A stretch of 64,000 nucleotides of DNA from Alitta virens (lineage: Eukaryota; Annelida; Polychaeta; Phyllodocida; Nereididae), in contig OW028573.1 of assembly GCA_932294295.1 (NCBI GenBank), positions 61,791,829 to 61,855,828 on the forward strand, in the 5' to 3' direction. Both the position numbers and the translations under genes were made by a program. The notes beneath the pieces are model-generated. The model was not told where the DNA came from. It saw nothing but the letters and a program-made list of their open reading frames with translations, and searched no databases. Below, one piece after another: positions 53,701 to 64,000 of the stretch. Numbering within the stretch: position 1 is the stretch's first letter; every line of letters starts with the position of its first letter.

Positions 53701-55809
53701 AGGTCATAGTACACCCTCATGGCACTTTCCCTGATCTCACGTCCCCATCTCTCATCGTAGAACCAGGTCATCATGGCAATCTTGGGCTTAAAGTTGTCCA
53801 TGTAAGTCTAAAGATTTGAGAACCTTACGTGGTCCATCCAAAAACATTATAACATATGTTAAAAACATATGCTAAAAAGTGAAGATGTTATGGAATACCC
53901 ATAAAAAAACTTTAATATAAGATAAAAAGCTTTTAGCCAACTGAATCTAGAGATCACGCTGTAAATATTTTCCTTTGGCCTCCTTATTCTGCTTATGTTA
54001 CTTCTTTTTCAGGAAATTCTTCTAAACACAGGAAAAAATCCATGCCACATTGAAGAAAATGCATTGTATTGGAAGTATTCTGGTGCATCTTGTAGACTGA
54101 ACTGCATTGCCAATGCTACCGAAACTTTCTGCAATTGCAGACCAGCTACAGCTGTCCTCAACTCGGGTGAGTACATTTGTATTAGTAAATATTCAAGTTA
54201 AATGTGGTGTATTGGATTTTCTTTACACCATTTTATCATATCTAAATTATCTGTCAAATAAATTCAGTAATTTGAGGTCTAAGAACCTTCTACTATATTT
54301 ATAAACATGAAATGCTTGTCTCATATTGGTGAATAATGGGTCTAACATCCAGAACATTAACCACTGTACCAAAGATTCACTCCCTGGTGCGTGAGCAACA
54401 TTCTGCTCTGGCAATTCTCAGTCCTATTGTATACTATGATGTCATGCTTAATTGAAATATTTCTAGAAAACTCCAGACAATCCAGATTTTTACCGAATAT
54501 GTTGCCGTCTCAAATAACATAAACAATATATTGTGTGAGTTGTGGTTACACAAAGGCCTATCGTATTCTATTGCCTGAACAAAAGCAGTTATGTAATATT
54601 AAATGACTGTAAACTATCAACAATTGAGGACAATAGAATTGAACTGCAATACACAAGTATAAACCATGGTACGACACAAGAAAACCGTCTTCTTGTCTTT
54701 TCAGATCTATGACCCAACAAACTTAAAATCCAAAAGATCAATATAATCTAACTTCATTCTGGCATCTCAGTATTAGTTATGATGAGTTCCATGCTATCTG
54801 AAGAGTAAAATATCCATTCTCAGACCTTGTATGTTCCAGTTGGCCAAAGTGAAGTTCGTATATGTCAAACCATCTCAGATTTCGGCTGCCTGTGGTACAC
54901 CAAGACTTGGAAACCGATGTGTAAGTGATCAATTACACTTTATAGGCACATACCCACATCTTTTGGATTAAAAAAAACTGGGGCCATTTTTCCCCCATCT
55001 CTCATTGGAATAGCGTTGAGTAGAGGGTTTTATAATTTTTGACACATTTATGATCTCTCAAAATATGCCCTGTTTTAAATTATATGACAGATTTTGATAA
55101 TGCCACAGCATTGCAATAAAAAAAAACCCTAAACTAAAACTAGATTTTTTAAACATCTTTTGTTTTCTATTCAATTGTTAAAGATTTGGAAATTGATGCG
55201 TGTGTTGAGCAATGCCTTCTACCTTGTGATGAGATGCTGTATCCAGTGAATGCTGCAATCGTCACTTCGCAAAATCCTGGAATTATAAAGAATATATCAC
55301 CTGAAAATGAAACTGACTACATAAAGTGAGTAAAATTCAGTGCGTACTAAAGTTTCTCAAACTCAAAGCTTCAGATTGGACTTATTAACTAAGGTATTAT
55401 TTCATCGTATCCAGACAAAATGCTGCATCAGTAGAAGTGCATGTGGACACATTTCAAATGAAAACTGTGAGTTACAGGTTGAAAACAAGCGTGGAAGATG
55501 TCTTAGGTAAGTACAACACACTCCAATGTGGTCTTATATTTATAAATTTCTTCCGATTAGATAGGTTGGTACAATATATATATGTTTGACTGTGGATTGT
55601 TACCATTGCTCTGAGAATAATTTGCTTTAAAAATTCTTCCACGAGGAGCCTCCATGCATTTGATTTGTTTTATTTCAGCCGCACTTGGAGGACAGCTTGG
55701 ATTAACCATTGGAGCTGGTTTTCTGAGCATTGTAGAATTCCTTGAATTCCTTTTCATGATAATTCTAGTTCCCTTGTTTTACAAAGCAATAAAACGAAAC
55801 AGTCCATAA
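50767..55809 (+). CDS. DEG/ENaC family sodium channel, gene 2 (nine exons)
   Basis: Predicted exons: 50767-51063, 51328-51397, 51706-52131, 53656-53801, 54013-54166, 54840-54920, 55184-55325, 55415-55506, 55679-55809; 512 aa. Exons 2 to 8 have the same lengths as in gene 1 and all intron phases agree, so the genes are a tandem duplication. Family marks: His-Gly at 46-47, TM1 about 60-82, FPSVTFC, YTLYGSC, the cysteine-rich region (NPCHIE, CRLNC, CVEQCLLPC) and TM2 with LGGQLGL. The selectivity filter reads G-A-G (481-483) where the family, and gene 1, has G-A-S. The N-terminus has CCEIC (27-31), absent from gene 1. The start could also be the ATG at 50776, which has the better context. The tail is short (KRNSP). 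Intron 3 holds an R3 repeat and intron 5 a SINE fragment. Confidence 0.9.
52975..53420. repeat. Dispersed repeat R3, copy 3, in intron 3 of gene 2
   Basis: AGGGTATCTTTAGCCAGC, GGTAACTTTGGTCATTATGT, ATTTCTTGGTTGAGCC, CAGTCCACATGAAG and GACCAAAGTTACCTCAA appear in the order of the 17.4-kb copy. Confidence 0.6.
54340..54400 (-). mobile_element. tRNA-derived SINE head fragment
   Basis: Read on the minus strand: CTTTGGTACAGTGGTTAATG then TTCTGGATGTTAGACCC, matching the head at 15165-15255. In intron 5 of gene 2. Confidence 0.4.
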
Positions 55810-55947
55810 GGTGAGACTATTACATCTTGCATTATTTAAGAGTTGAACCAACCATAAAATGGTCTTTTTGTAACTTTTGTTAAAATTTGATAAGCCAAAT
55901 ATAGACTGATTACACTGACTTTTATTGTCATTATGGCTTGTGAATGC

Positions 55948-56000
55948 TAAGTCTCACACCTCTCAGGCTAGAATCAAGAGCCTCAGAGGTGTGAGACTTA
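55948..56000. repeat. Perfect 16-base inverted repeat after gene 2
   Basis: TAAGTCTCACACCTCT at 55948-55963 pairs exactly with 55985-56000 across a 21-base loop; outside, CTTGT and ACAAG extend the stem. It starts about 140 bases after the stop codon and may lie in the 3' UTR. Confidence 0.75.
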
Positions 56001-56264
56001 GGACTTACAAGTGATGTTAACCTTCCATCTCCTCTCAGTTCAGAGACTAGAGTTGCATCTTAAGCACAGTAACTGTTAATTTGAAATCTGACGGTGAACA
56101 AGTGGGCACGGTTTATCAAAACTGAAAGAGGGATCTCATTTCTAATATCTTCACATAATTTTGCATACTTTTCAAAAATTTTTGGTTTTGTTGTAAGTAT
56201 AGATAATGTGGATCTAAATATAGCACATGCACACTTAAGTAGTATAAGACAGCTTATGGAATTG

Positions 56265-56494
56265 TCTAATTAGGGGTCTAATTAGGGTCTAATTGGGTCT
56301 AATTACCTATAATTGGGTCTAAATACTGGTCTTTAATTGGGGTCTAATTAGATAGGCAATTAGCTAGGTAATTAGCTAGGTAATTAGATAGGTAATTAGA
56401 TAGGTAATTAGATAGGTAATTATCTAATGTACCCGTGACTAAATAATGGTACTTCACAGGTACTTCACGGGTACTTCACGGGTACTTCACGGTT
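56265..56494. repeat. Minisatellites: TAATTAG units, then TACTTCACGG units
   Basis: 56265-56425 is made of GGTCTAATTAG and then GATAGGTAATTA units; 56451-56494 has about four GGTACTTCACG units. The first array, rich in TAATTA, stands where an inverted repeat of the integrase-bearing element next to it would be expected. Confidence 0.75.
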
Positions 56495-56843
56495 CAATGG
56501 ATGGACAAGGTATTTGTAATTTCCGGTAAATGTACCGGTATGCTAATCAAAATGTATGTCACGGTTCCATTAACAGTATAATTGTAATATCCGAAAGGAT
56601 ATTTTAATTTTTATCCGAATCATGACAAGGTGGTAAGTGTGTTCAGTCAGGTACGACTGGCTGGTTGTTCGAGGGTGCATGTCATCCACCTCCCTGCCAG
56701 GGATACATCAATCAAGATGCCTATCCAGTTGTCATGGATTACTTGCACAAGCGTGTCGCATGTCAGTCTCACAGGTGTGGGGTCATCTAAGCGTGTTAGG
56801 TTTTCTCTTGTGACTACCCACACAGCACGAGCCATTAACTTTT

Positions 56844-57290
56844 ATGCTACATCCAGTAATGTACTCACTACTCGCTATGTTCATTACCTTAGCCTTACAA
56901 CATTATGTCTGGGTTCGTCTACTGAAGTCTAAAACCGCAAGTGAAACTGCTAAGTCTTTCCAGAGTATACTGAAAGAAGGAAGGAAGTGTAAGGATTCTG
57001 GTGGTGAGTTCATGGGGAGACCGTTCCAGGACCTCCTGGAAGACCAAGGAATAGACCACATATGGGCTTATGGATCCGTAAAGGCCAATTACATAGAACG
57101 CTGGAATCGCACATTTCAAGATAAGCTGTACAGATATATGTACGAAAATACAACTTCCAAGTTTTCTGACGTTATAGACGACCTAGTGAAATCATATAAC
57201 GCTACAGTACACTCCACTACAGGCTTTGCACCAGCCCAGGTCACCCCTGACAACGCTCTGGTCCTTTACGAGTGGGTATACATCCCCATC
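56844..57290 (+). pseudogene. Fragment of a second Polinton-like integrase
   Basis: The frame runs YVWVRLLKSKTASETAKSFQ, CKDSGGEFMGRPFQ (second catalytic D), VKANYIERWNRTFQ (catalytic E), YNATVHSTTGFAPAQVTPDN and ends VLYEWVYIP. That is the middle of an rve integrase of the Polinton type. The first catalytic Asp region is not readable just upstream (the residues before YVWVR are not the usual DVFSR), and the C-terminal third is cut off at 57288, where the 3.3-kb repeat block begins. It is distinct in sequence from the integrase at 40.7-41.8 kb. Dead and truncated. Confidence 0.8.
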
Positions 57291-58154
57291 TAAGAGCATC
57301 TGTGTTCCTGGTATGATTAAGTATCACATTGATAAAACTGAAATCTGTTCCATGTTAAATATTATGCCCATATCATATTTTAAACAATAACAAACAGTTG
57401 GATAGAAGCTTCTGTCCCCATCAATTATTTATGCTGGTTTTATTAATTATCAGTTTCCGACATTCCTCCCCATGGAAACTAAGAATCATTTAAAACCTTT
57501 TTTCTAAGGATTGACAAATTTGCTAATTAGGCCGTACAGGTCCACTAAATAACATGTCTACCAATTAACTATTCTCTGAACAACCATGCATAAAGTTTTG
57601 AATTAAGTTGTCATTCATCAGCAAAATATTCCCAAAAGTGGCATCTTCTCAGATAGGTAGCTTATTTGTGCATGGCCATGTACGAACATAAAACACTAGA
57701 AGAAAACTAATTAGAATACGTTACATGTACTGACTTTGTATTTTGAATATTCATGTCCATATTGATCCATGTGATGTTACAGAACGTAAAATAATGACAA
57801 GCACCGTGCACTCTTGATATTCTACATTTGATAGATTCTAATCTTGTTCCTGGATCTCATGTAACATTATGGCATTGTTAACACACGTATTCCATAATTA
57901 TTTCATAATAATTTATTATTGGACATGAATATTCAGATTTATTACATAATTATATACATGGTATATACAATATATTTACTTGAGGTAATACTTAAGAACC
58001 AAGTGGGTATAAAAACATAATCACTGTAAAGGTAAAGGAAGTTAAATTCATGATGTACATAAAAAGTAAAAAATATCACATATTTCACATCTATCTCTCA
58101 CCATACATAGTTCTCTAATCTGAACACCAAGCCTTTCATCATATCTATCCATCA

Positions 58155-58665
58155 AATATTGCTGCCGTACACATACAGAACTGCTGGATTTTTTAACATC
58201 ACAGCTTTAATATATGACCTAAATATGTCATCTTATTAACAATTTTCACACTTTCACCATCCATCTCAATTCTACATCATTCGTTCTATTACCAAACCAT
58301 GAATTGGCTCTTACTACCATTGAATGAAATATGATGTTTATGTACATACTTTCTCATATTTTGTAAAATTTTCCGTACTGATTGAAATGTTGGTGACAAG
58401 AGTAACACATCATCTGCATATCCTGTGAAATTACAAATAGTAGCAACCATATGACATCAATACTAGAATTCTTAATATTCTCAAGCATGCCATCAATATG
58501 CACTAATAAACAAAACAGGACTCCACAATCCAAACTGCTTAACACCATTTAACCAGCGAGAATTGAAACCATTCAATTTTACACGTGCTGTTTTGTTGCA
58601 CATAATTTTTCATGAAAACTGTTGTGTAAAAAGGATTAAAATTTTTATAATTTTATCTGTGGAAA
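58155..58665 (-). pseudogene. LINE reverse transcriptase remnant, copy 2
   Basis: Minus-strand frames include VLFCLLVHIDGMLENIK and, in another frame, NFTGYADDVLLLSPTF with the YADD active site. Frames shift and stop, and the rest of the protein is missing. Same family as the copy at 25.3-25.8 kb. Confidence 0.65.
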
Positions 58666-59089
58666 AGTTTAACAAAATTTACCCTATCAAACGCTTTTGT
58701 AGCATCATGACTTGTTAATTACTGCTGTTACCATACACGCATGTGATTGAAAAAGTGATCGTTGATTCAGTATGATTGTTGAGTAAAACAAATTAGTAAT
58801 CTTCTTGTAATTATTGCATAGCTATTCGACAAATAATGTTCCTGATTGTTATTTATCATAAACAACATAAACAACATCAACATTCTGGCTAAAGCAAAAC
58901 TTATCATAAATTATTGTGGGTTTGGAGTTTCAACTCATTCATCATTAATGTACATTGCTGAGTGGTTAACATGTACTGTTCTGAAATCAACTACCTTCTT
59001 TTTTTTTTACCCTCAGCAAACGAAGTTAGAAGAAGGTTTTTGTTATCATCAATGTCCGTCCAACAGGCGGACGTCGGGTGGGAGGGCAG

Positions 59090-59681
59090 ACGGGCGGGCG
59101 GGCGGGCGGGTGGTCGTAACACTTTCGTTTTCGGAGCAGAACTCTAACACTAATGCACTTACACTTACAAAATTTTGTACAGTAATACTCTATATGGCCT
59201 AGTGGTGCCTTTTGATAGTCACATTGACATATGTTGGCTATTTTTTACAAAATTTTGAAAAAATAAAAAATAAAATTTTTTTTTGGTTTCCGGAGCAGAA
59301 CTCTGACAATACTGCTCCTACATGCTTAAAACTTTGTCATAATATGTTTAAAATAGTGTAGTTGTGCCTTTTTACATAGCATTTAAAGGGACATGCAGAA
59401 AAAAAAGTTTTTCATTCCCTCGCAAATATTTGCGTTCCCTCACAAATATTTGCGTTCCCTCGCAAATTTTTTTTATTTACTCGCATATTTTTTTGTTCAC
59501 TTGCAAATATTTGCGTCCCCTCGCTAAGTGTCCCAGCTAGGTGGCTACCGAGAAACGCTAACATGAACAGGTGACCAAAACGGCTACAAGGTTTATTAAC
59601 CCTTAACCAAAACGTCAACATGCTTTTTCAGTACTTAACCAAAACGGCAACCGGAAAATTACAACGGCTACAGATCAAAAC

Positions 59682-59719
<38 letters not shown>

Positions 59720-60560
59720 ATTCTTTTTTTTTACATTTATGGCTGTAGCTCTTAAGTCATAGCTTGTTGACAATTTGGTAATGTACCCAAATATTGGTGT
59801 AGACGTTTTGGTTGTTGACGTTTTGGGTGTAGCCGTATTTGCGGCCGTTTTGTCAGCACCTCACTGTGACCTTTCCCTTGGGCTGTGGCGCCCCTATGGG
59901 AATAAGTGCGTACTTCACTGCGAACACCAATTTTTTTTTCGTGTGAACGCATTTTTATTTTTTTTTGCATGTCCCTTTAAAATCTCCGTACCTTTTGGGG
60001 GTCTCATTGCCGTAAATACTATAGAATTTTCAAAATTAGGGCAAAATAGGGAAAATTCCTTCTTTTTCAAACCTCCATATAAAAGGCACTATGTACCTTA
60101 CATGAATGAAATTGTATCAATAACATATCTAAATTATAGTATTTTCACTTTTTAAACCTCATTTTGATATTCAGTTCATGCTAATTACAAAATAATAGAA
60201 AATCAGAAAAAAATATACTAAAAATTGTGTTATATTGTGTTTTCGGAGCAGAACTCTACCATTAATGCACTTACCCCAACAAATTTGTATATTTTATTAC
60301 TCTATATAGCTTAGCTGTGCATTTTGATAGTCAAATTGACATATCTCAGCTGTGTTTCAAAATATTTAGAAAAAACGAGAAAAAAAATATATAAAAATTT
60401 CGGTTTTTTAGAGCAGGACTCACACACTACTGCACCTACATGCATACAAAACTTAGTAAGAAGGTCTAAAATAGCGTAGAGATACCTTTTTGGGGTTTCA
60501 TGACCATTTATGACTGATATTTTTATTTAATAAGGAAAATATGAAAATTTGGACCGGTAC
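59090..60560 (+). repeat. Dispersed repeat R1: four units, interrupted by a MITE
   Basis: Same four degenerate units as at 26.27-27.06 kb, starting near 59132, 59287, 60240 and 60410, preceded by a GGGCGGGC-rich stretch (59085-59112). The MITE at 59373-59990 sits in unit 2. Confidence 0.7.
59373..59990. mobile_element. MITE, 618 bases, target duplication CCTTTT
   Basis: Inverted ends of about 25 bases start TAC and share TTTAAAGGGACATGCA. CCTTTT stands at 59367-59372 and 59991-59996. The related site in copy 1 of the block (26518-26523) has a single CCTTTT and no insertion. Inside are CTCGCAAATATTTGCG repeats, AAAACGGCTAC words and a TA microsatellite (about 59682-59717). No transposase frame; the transposon superfamily is not clear. 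Confidence 0.9.
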
Positions 60561-60965
60561 TCTTTCAACCCTCATATAAATGATTCTATGATCCTTACAT
60601 CAGTAACATTTTGCCAAAGAAATAATTATCTAGATTATAGTACTTTCACTTTTAGCTTCTTTTTGACATTTGTTTCATAATTCTTTTTTTGTTCATAATA
60701 TTGGAAAATTTTAAAAAAAGTGCAAAAAATTGTGTTGCTTCCTTTATATTCCTTATTAGCATCCCATACTTAGCAATGGTAAAGGTTGTACAATTCATGT
60801 GCGATTATTAAATATTTGATCATAGTATTGCCATGCTTAACCATTCAATAGTTTTTGTTTATAATTAGCAATTTTATGATAATAAGTTACATGATGATCT
60901 ATATTACTTTCACTTGACTCCAATACTTATCATTGTTTTCTTCTTATCAATACTAGTTTAAATGC

Positions 60966-62054
60966 CATAGATTTAATGCAAATCAGCAACCCAACAATTC
61001 AGTAACTGAAGGGAATATGGCCATTGATAATATATATTTCCTTCAGTGAACAGCGAGCAAAAAATATTTTGACTTATGAAGGCATTAAAATGGGTGTGTT
61101 GAGTATCATTCCATACAAAATAAACCTTTAAGATTTTGTATTTATTTGTATTTAGACTTTATTTATTTAAATACAAGTAAATAAAAACCTTGAAGGTTAA
61201 TTTTGTTTGAAATTATACCAAACATCTTTATGTGGCATAACATTATTTCTGAATTTCATATATATATTCCTTAGGATCATTGTTATAGCCCATATATGAC
61301 TATTTTGGATATATAAATGATAATATTAGTTGTAGATTAGTTCAGGGAACATGCTATGTTGTGTTGATATTTCTAGTGAACTCAATACTCCTTATTGCGC
61401 ATAAAATCTTCAAAACAGAACAATTAAATGGCAAGAAAAGAATAGAGAACACTTTTTATGCTCACTTGGCGGGAGAGCTCTGAACATAATGGATTGCTGT
61501 TACAGGGTTTTTGTAGGTTTACCTTCATGTGCGCATGATATTATAATTTCCAACAAATATCTTACGTCTTATGAAAAAACAGACCACTAATAACTTTAAC
61601 TTTATTCAAACAGTGACCTTTGGTATATAATAACTGTCAATACACCATTATATTTAATTTCATCGTCAAAAAATACAATCAGGGTATTGGCTATTAAGCA
61701 ATAAAATAAAAGCATTTCTTGTGTATTTAAAAAAAGAAAGTTCATCATTTCTATTCATTTATATTTACCAAATTGTCTGAATATTACAATGCAGATGTTA
61801 ATATCCAAGTATATTTGCATCAAAATAGACAAAAATAAGACTTAATAAGGCCTTAATTTTTACAAAAATGAAGTAAAAACTTTTTCAGACTTTTTTATAA
61901 CCCATGGGAACACTGTATTATTTTACACTTGACAGAATATAATGAAGAAATGCAAGAGTTTCAAATAATAGGACATCTTGGACTCTAATTAACATTGCAT
62001 AACAGGCTGTGTAGGCCAAGTGGCAATTGTTTTGGTTCATCGCACACACTATAT
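60966..62054. other. AT-rich stretch, nothing recognised
   Basis: No gene. 26 bases at 61610-61635 (ACAGTGACCTTTGGTATATA and on) also occur exactly at 29305-29330, so at least part is repeated DNA. Confidence 0.4.
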
Positions 62055-62225
62055 AAACACTCAAGAAATGATATTTTTGTAAAACATAGCCAATATATGT
62101 CAGTCTGGCTATCACAAGGCACCACTAGGCCATATAGAGTGTTACTGTATAACATTTCATTTGGGTAAGTGCATTAGTGTTAGAGTTCAGCTCTAGAAAC
62201 GAAAATGTGTGTTAAAGCTCTCTCA
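62055..62225 (-). repeat. Dispersed repeat R1, inverted copy
   Basis: Nearly identical to 27937-28110 and inverse to the R1 start at 59.12-59.26 kb. It ends abruptly at GTGTTAAAGCTCTC, where the LINE-type ORF region begins. Confidence 0.8.
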
Positions 62226-62352
62226 AAAACAAATAATAATAAGAGAGGGTATCGGTCAACAAACAAATCAATGATATGAGAAATTCCATAGAAGCATCCA
62301 TCAACAAGAAAATGGAAGAAATAAATGAAGGTATGGAAAAAATGCACAGGCT

Positions 62353-63384
62353 GTGCGCAGCATACAGAATGATAACAAAGATTTGAGACAACAGAATGAT
62401 GTATTGAAAAGCAATCTAGAAAAACTTAAATATACACTTAATGATCAAGCAGATAAGATCTTACAGCTAGACACATACAGTCGCCGTGAGAATTTAATTT
62501 TCCATGGCATTTGGCAAAGTGAGGAGGAAGACTGCATTGCCAGAGTTAAGGAAGCTATCAACAAAATGGGCATCAATGAGGCAGATATGAAATTTGACAG
62601 GTGTCATCGATTGTCTGGTCGTAAACCACAACCAATTATTGTAAGATTTAATTGGTATCAAGATTGCATGCAAGTATTCAATGCAAAATCACAACTAGCC
62701 AATACAAAAATATCAATTTCGGAGGACTTCCCGAGCGAAATAATAGAAAGGAGAAGGGCACTGTATCCCATCATGAAAATGGCCAGGGAGTCCAAACGAT
62801 TCTCAACAATCCGTGGTGACAAATTGATAATTGGCAATAAAGTATATACCGTGGATACTCTGCACCATCTGCCTGAAGATTTGGATCCTGCCAATACTTG
62901 CACCAAGAAATGCGAAGATGTGGTAGCTTTTTATGGCGGGCACTCTCCTTTGTCAAACTTCTTTAAGTATAGTATTGCCATTGGTGACAAAACCTTCTCC
63001 TCTGTTGAACAATACTTTCAGCACCAAAAGTGTGTTTTCGCAGAAGACCTGGAAAATGCATCCAAGATCCTAAAAACTCAGTCCCCAGCACAATGCAAAC
63101 AAATTGGCGACAGTGTCACCCTTGATGAAAATCAGTGGTTACCCAGGGCAAAACAAGTCATGAAAATCGGTATGAATGCTAAATTTACACAGAACACTCA
63201 AGCAAGAAATTTTCTATTGAAAACCGGGAACTCTGTCCTAGCTGAAGCAGGACCCAATAAAACTTATGGCACAGGATTGAAGCTCTCTGACTCCAATAAT
63301 AGCTCAAAGAACAAATGGAATGGTACCAATGTTACTGGCGATGTTCTAATGAATGTCCGCAGTGAAATAATGACTATGAATTGA
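62353..63384 (+). CDS. LINE-type ORF1 protein with C-terminal NADAR domain
   Basis: 343 aa, intact from this start. Residues 1-40 are a coiled coil (LKSNLEKLKYTLNDQADKIL). Residues about 41-172 match the core of L1/CR1-type ORF1 proteins: LDTYSRRENLIFHGI, FDRCHRLSGRKPQPIIVRF, and GDKLIIGNKVYTVDTLHHLP. Residues about 192-340 match NADAR (YbiA-like): FYGGHSPLSNFF, FSSVEQYFQHQKC, QWLPRAKQVMKIGMNAKF, LLKTGNSVLAEAGPN, YGTGL, and VLMNVRSEI. NADAR proteins act on ADP-ribose-type substrates; here the usual 'D..WG' near the end reads NKTYG. Upstream, coiled-coil coding (about 62276-62345) continues in another frame, so one frameshift precedes this start. No reverse transcriptase follows before the window ends. 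Confidence 0.8.
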   Translation: MRSIQNDNKDLRQQNDVLKSNLEKLKYTLNDQADKILQLDTYSRRENLIFHGIWQSEEEDCIARVKEAINKMGINEADMKFDRCHRLSGRKPQPIIVRFNWYQDCMQVFNAKSQLANTKISISEDFPSEIIERRRALYPIMKMARESKRFSTIRGDKLIIGNKVYTVDTLHHLPEDLDPANTCTKKCEDVVAFYGGHSPLSNFFKYSIAIGDKTFSSVEQYFQHQKCVFAEDLENASKILKTQSPAQCKQIGDSVTLDENQWLPRAKQVMKIGMNAKFTQNTQARNFLLKTGNSVLAEAGPNKTYGTGLKLSDSNNSSKNKWNGTNVTGDVLMNVRSEIMTMN

Positions 63385-63433
63385 TATTTTGCATTAATTG
63401 AGCTATACATGAGAAATTTAACTCAAACATATG

Positions 63434-63722
63434 TTATTGAATAATGCTTTCTGTTATATGAATGAACTATGTCATATGAATAACTTTACTATTTCAATGA
63501 ACTATGTCATATGAATGAATTATACCATATGAAGTCATATCAGTGAAATATAATGTCACATGAATGAACTATGTCTTAAGAATGAACAATGTCATATGAA
63601 TGAACTGTTGTATGAATGAACTATGTCATATCAATGAACTGTATTAATGAAGTATATATCATATGAATGAACAGTAACATATGAATGAACTATGTCTTAA
63701 GAATGAACTATGTCACATCAAT
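63434..63722. repeat. Minisatellite of 'CATATGAATGAACTATGT' units
   Basis: About 15 irregular units built around ATGAATGAACTATGTCATAT follow the ORF directly. No coding sense. Confidence 0.85.
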
Positions 63723-64000
63723 GATGATGCTAACTTGGACGTCCACACCTGACCCAAAATCATTAACAATACTACTTTACTAATGTACATTCGGTTACAA
63801 ATGTTACACCTGTTTAATTTCTTTGATGTTACACTAAACATTGGTTCAAGCTTTAGTTATATCATTATGTGTTTGACAGGAATCCTAATCTCTATACTGT
63901 TTTCACTTTCAATGGTCTATGTTTCAACACACACACTTGAGTACAATGTATCTCATTGTTTAATGTTGTTTTGCTTGGCTGTATATTTGGTATAAATGGT
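63723..64000. other. End of window, nothing recognised
   Basis: A frame from 63783 to 63995 is hydrophobic but short and unlike any known protein. If the LINE is complete, its second ORF would start beyond the window. Confidence 0.35.

Larger units (their letters stand above)
57288..60965. repeat. 3.3-kb repeat block, copy 2
   Basis: Colinear with 24188-27456 from TAAGAGCATC to TTATCAATACTAGTTTAAAT. It carries a 618-base MITE and lacks about 330 bases seen in copy 1; it keeps about 80 bases (near 58517-58590, the 'LSPVLF'-like part of the reverse transcriptase) that copy 1 lost. It is inserted directly at the end of the truncated integrase. Confidence 0.85.

Noticed and set aside
58846..59202. 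118-residue frame ending in SNTNALTLTKFCTVILYMA
   Set aside because: It reads through the GGGCGG-rich stretch and R1 unit; the frame is not kept in the other copy.
59775..60155. 126-residue frame across the MITE boundary
   Set aside because: It joins MITE and R1 sequence and cannot be an old gene.
63783..63995. 70-residue hydrophobic frame at the end of the window
   Set aside because: Short, AT-driven and without family resemblance; not evidence of the LINE's second ORF.

Overview
The window is nuclear DNA from an animal. It has spliced genes with GT-AG introns, tRNA-derived SINEs, decayed LINE pieces, several MITE-type elements, minisatellites and an AT-rich base composition. A tandem pair of DEG/ENaC channel genes and a Polinton/Maverick-like element fit a marine invertebrate, either a deuterostome or a lophotrochozoan. 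I cannot name the species. All names are by recognition from the sequence, with no database search.

Layout. 1-6.5 kb holds no gene I can recognise and little repeat; it may be regulatory. 6.5-29.8 kb is repeat territory: a 'TTTACATG' minisatellite, a Tc1-like MITE, a TTAA-flanked foldback element, SINEs, several dispersed repeat families (called R1, R2 and R3 here) and a 3.3-kb repeat block with a dead reverse transcriptase. 29.86-47.74 kb is a nine-exon DEG/ENaC channel gene (gene 1, 501 aa predicted). 50.77-55.81 kb is its tandem paralogue (gene 2, 512 aa), with the same nine exons and the same intron phases. From 55.8 kb to the end there are repeats again: a fragment of a second Polinton-like integrase, a second copy of the 3.3-kb block (carrying a MITE with a clear empty site in the other copy), and an intact LINE-type ORF1 that ends in a NADAR (YbiA-like) domain.

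The main item is a ~10.8-kb element (about 33.02-43.80 kb) inside intron 4 of gene 1, in the opposite orientation. It has long imperfect terminal inverted repeats built of TAATTAATATTCATGA-type units. Its compact set of minus-strand genes, many overlapping, reads in order: small two-TM protein, DDE integrase with a C-terminal chromodomain, minor-capsid-like protein, basic protein, major-capsid-like protein, packaging ATPase, two small proteins, and two tandem copies of a PC4-like DNA-binding protein. I found no protein-primed DNA polymerase B and no adenain-like protease. The channel gene's splice sites on both sides are intact, so the gene may still be expressed through an 11.5-kb intron that is only 211 bp in gene 2.

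The two channel genes differ at the pore: gene 1 has the usual G-A-S selectivity filter and gene 2 has G-A-G.
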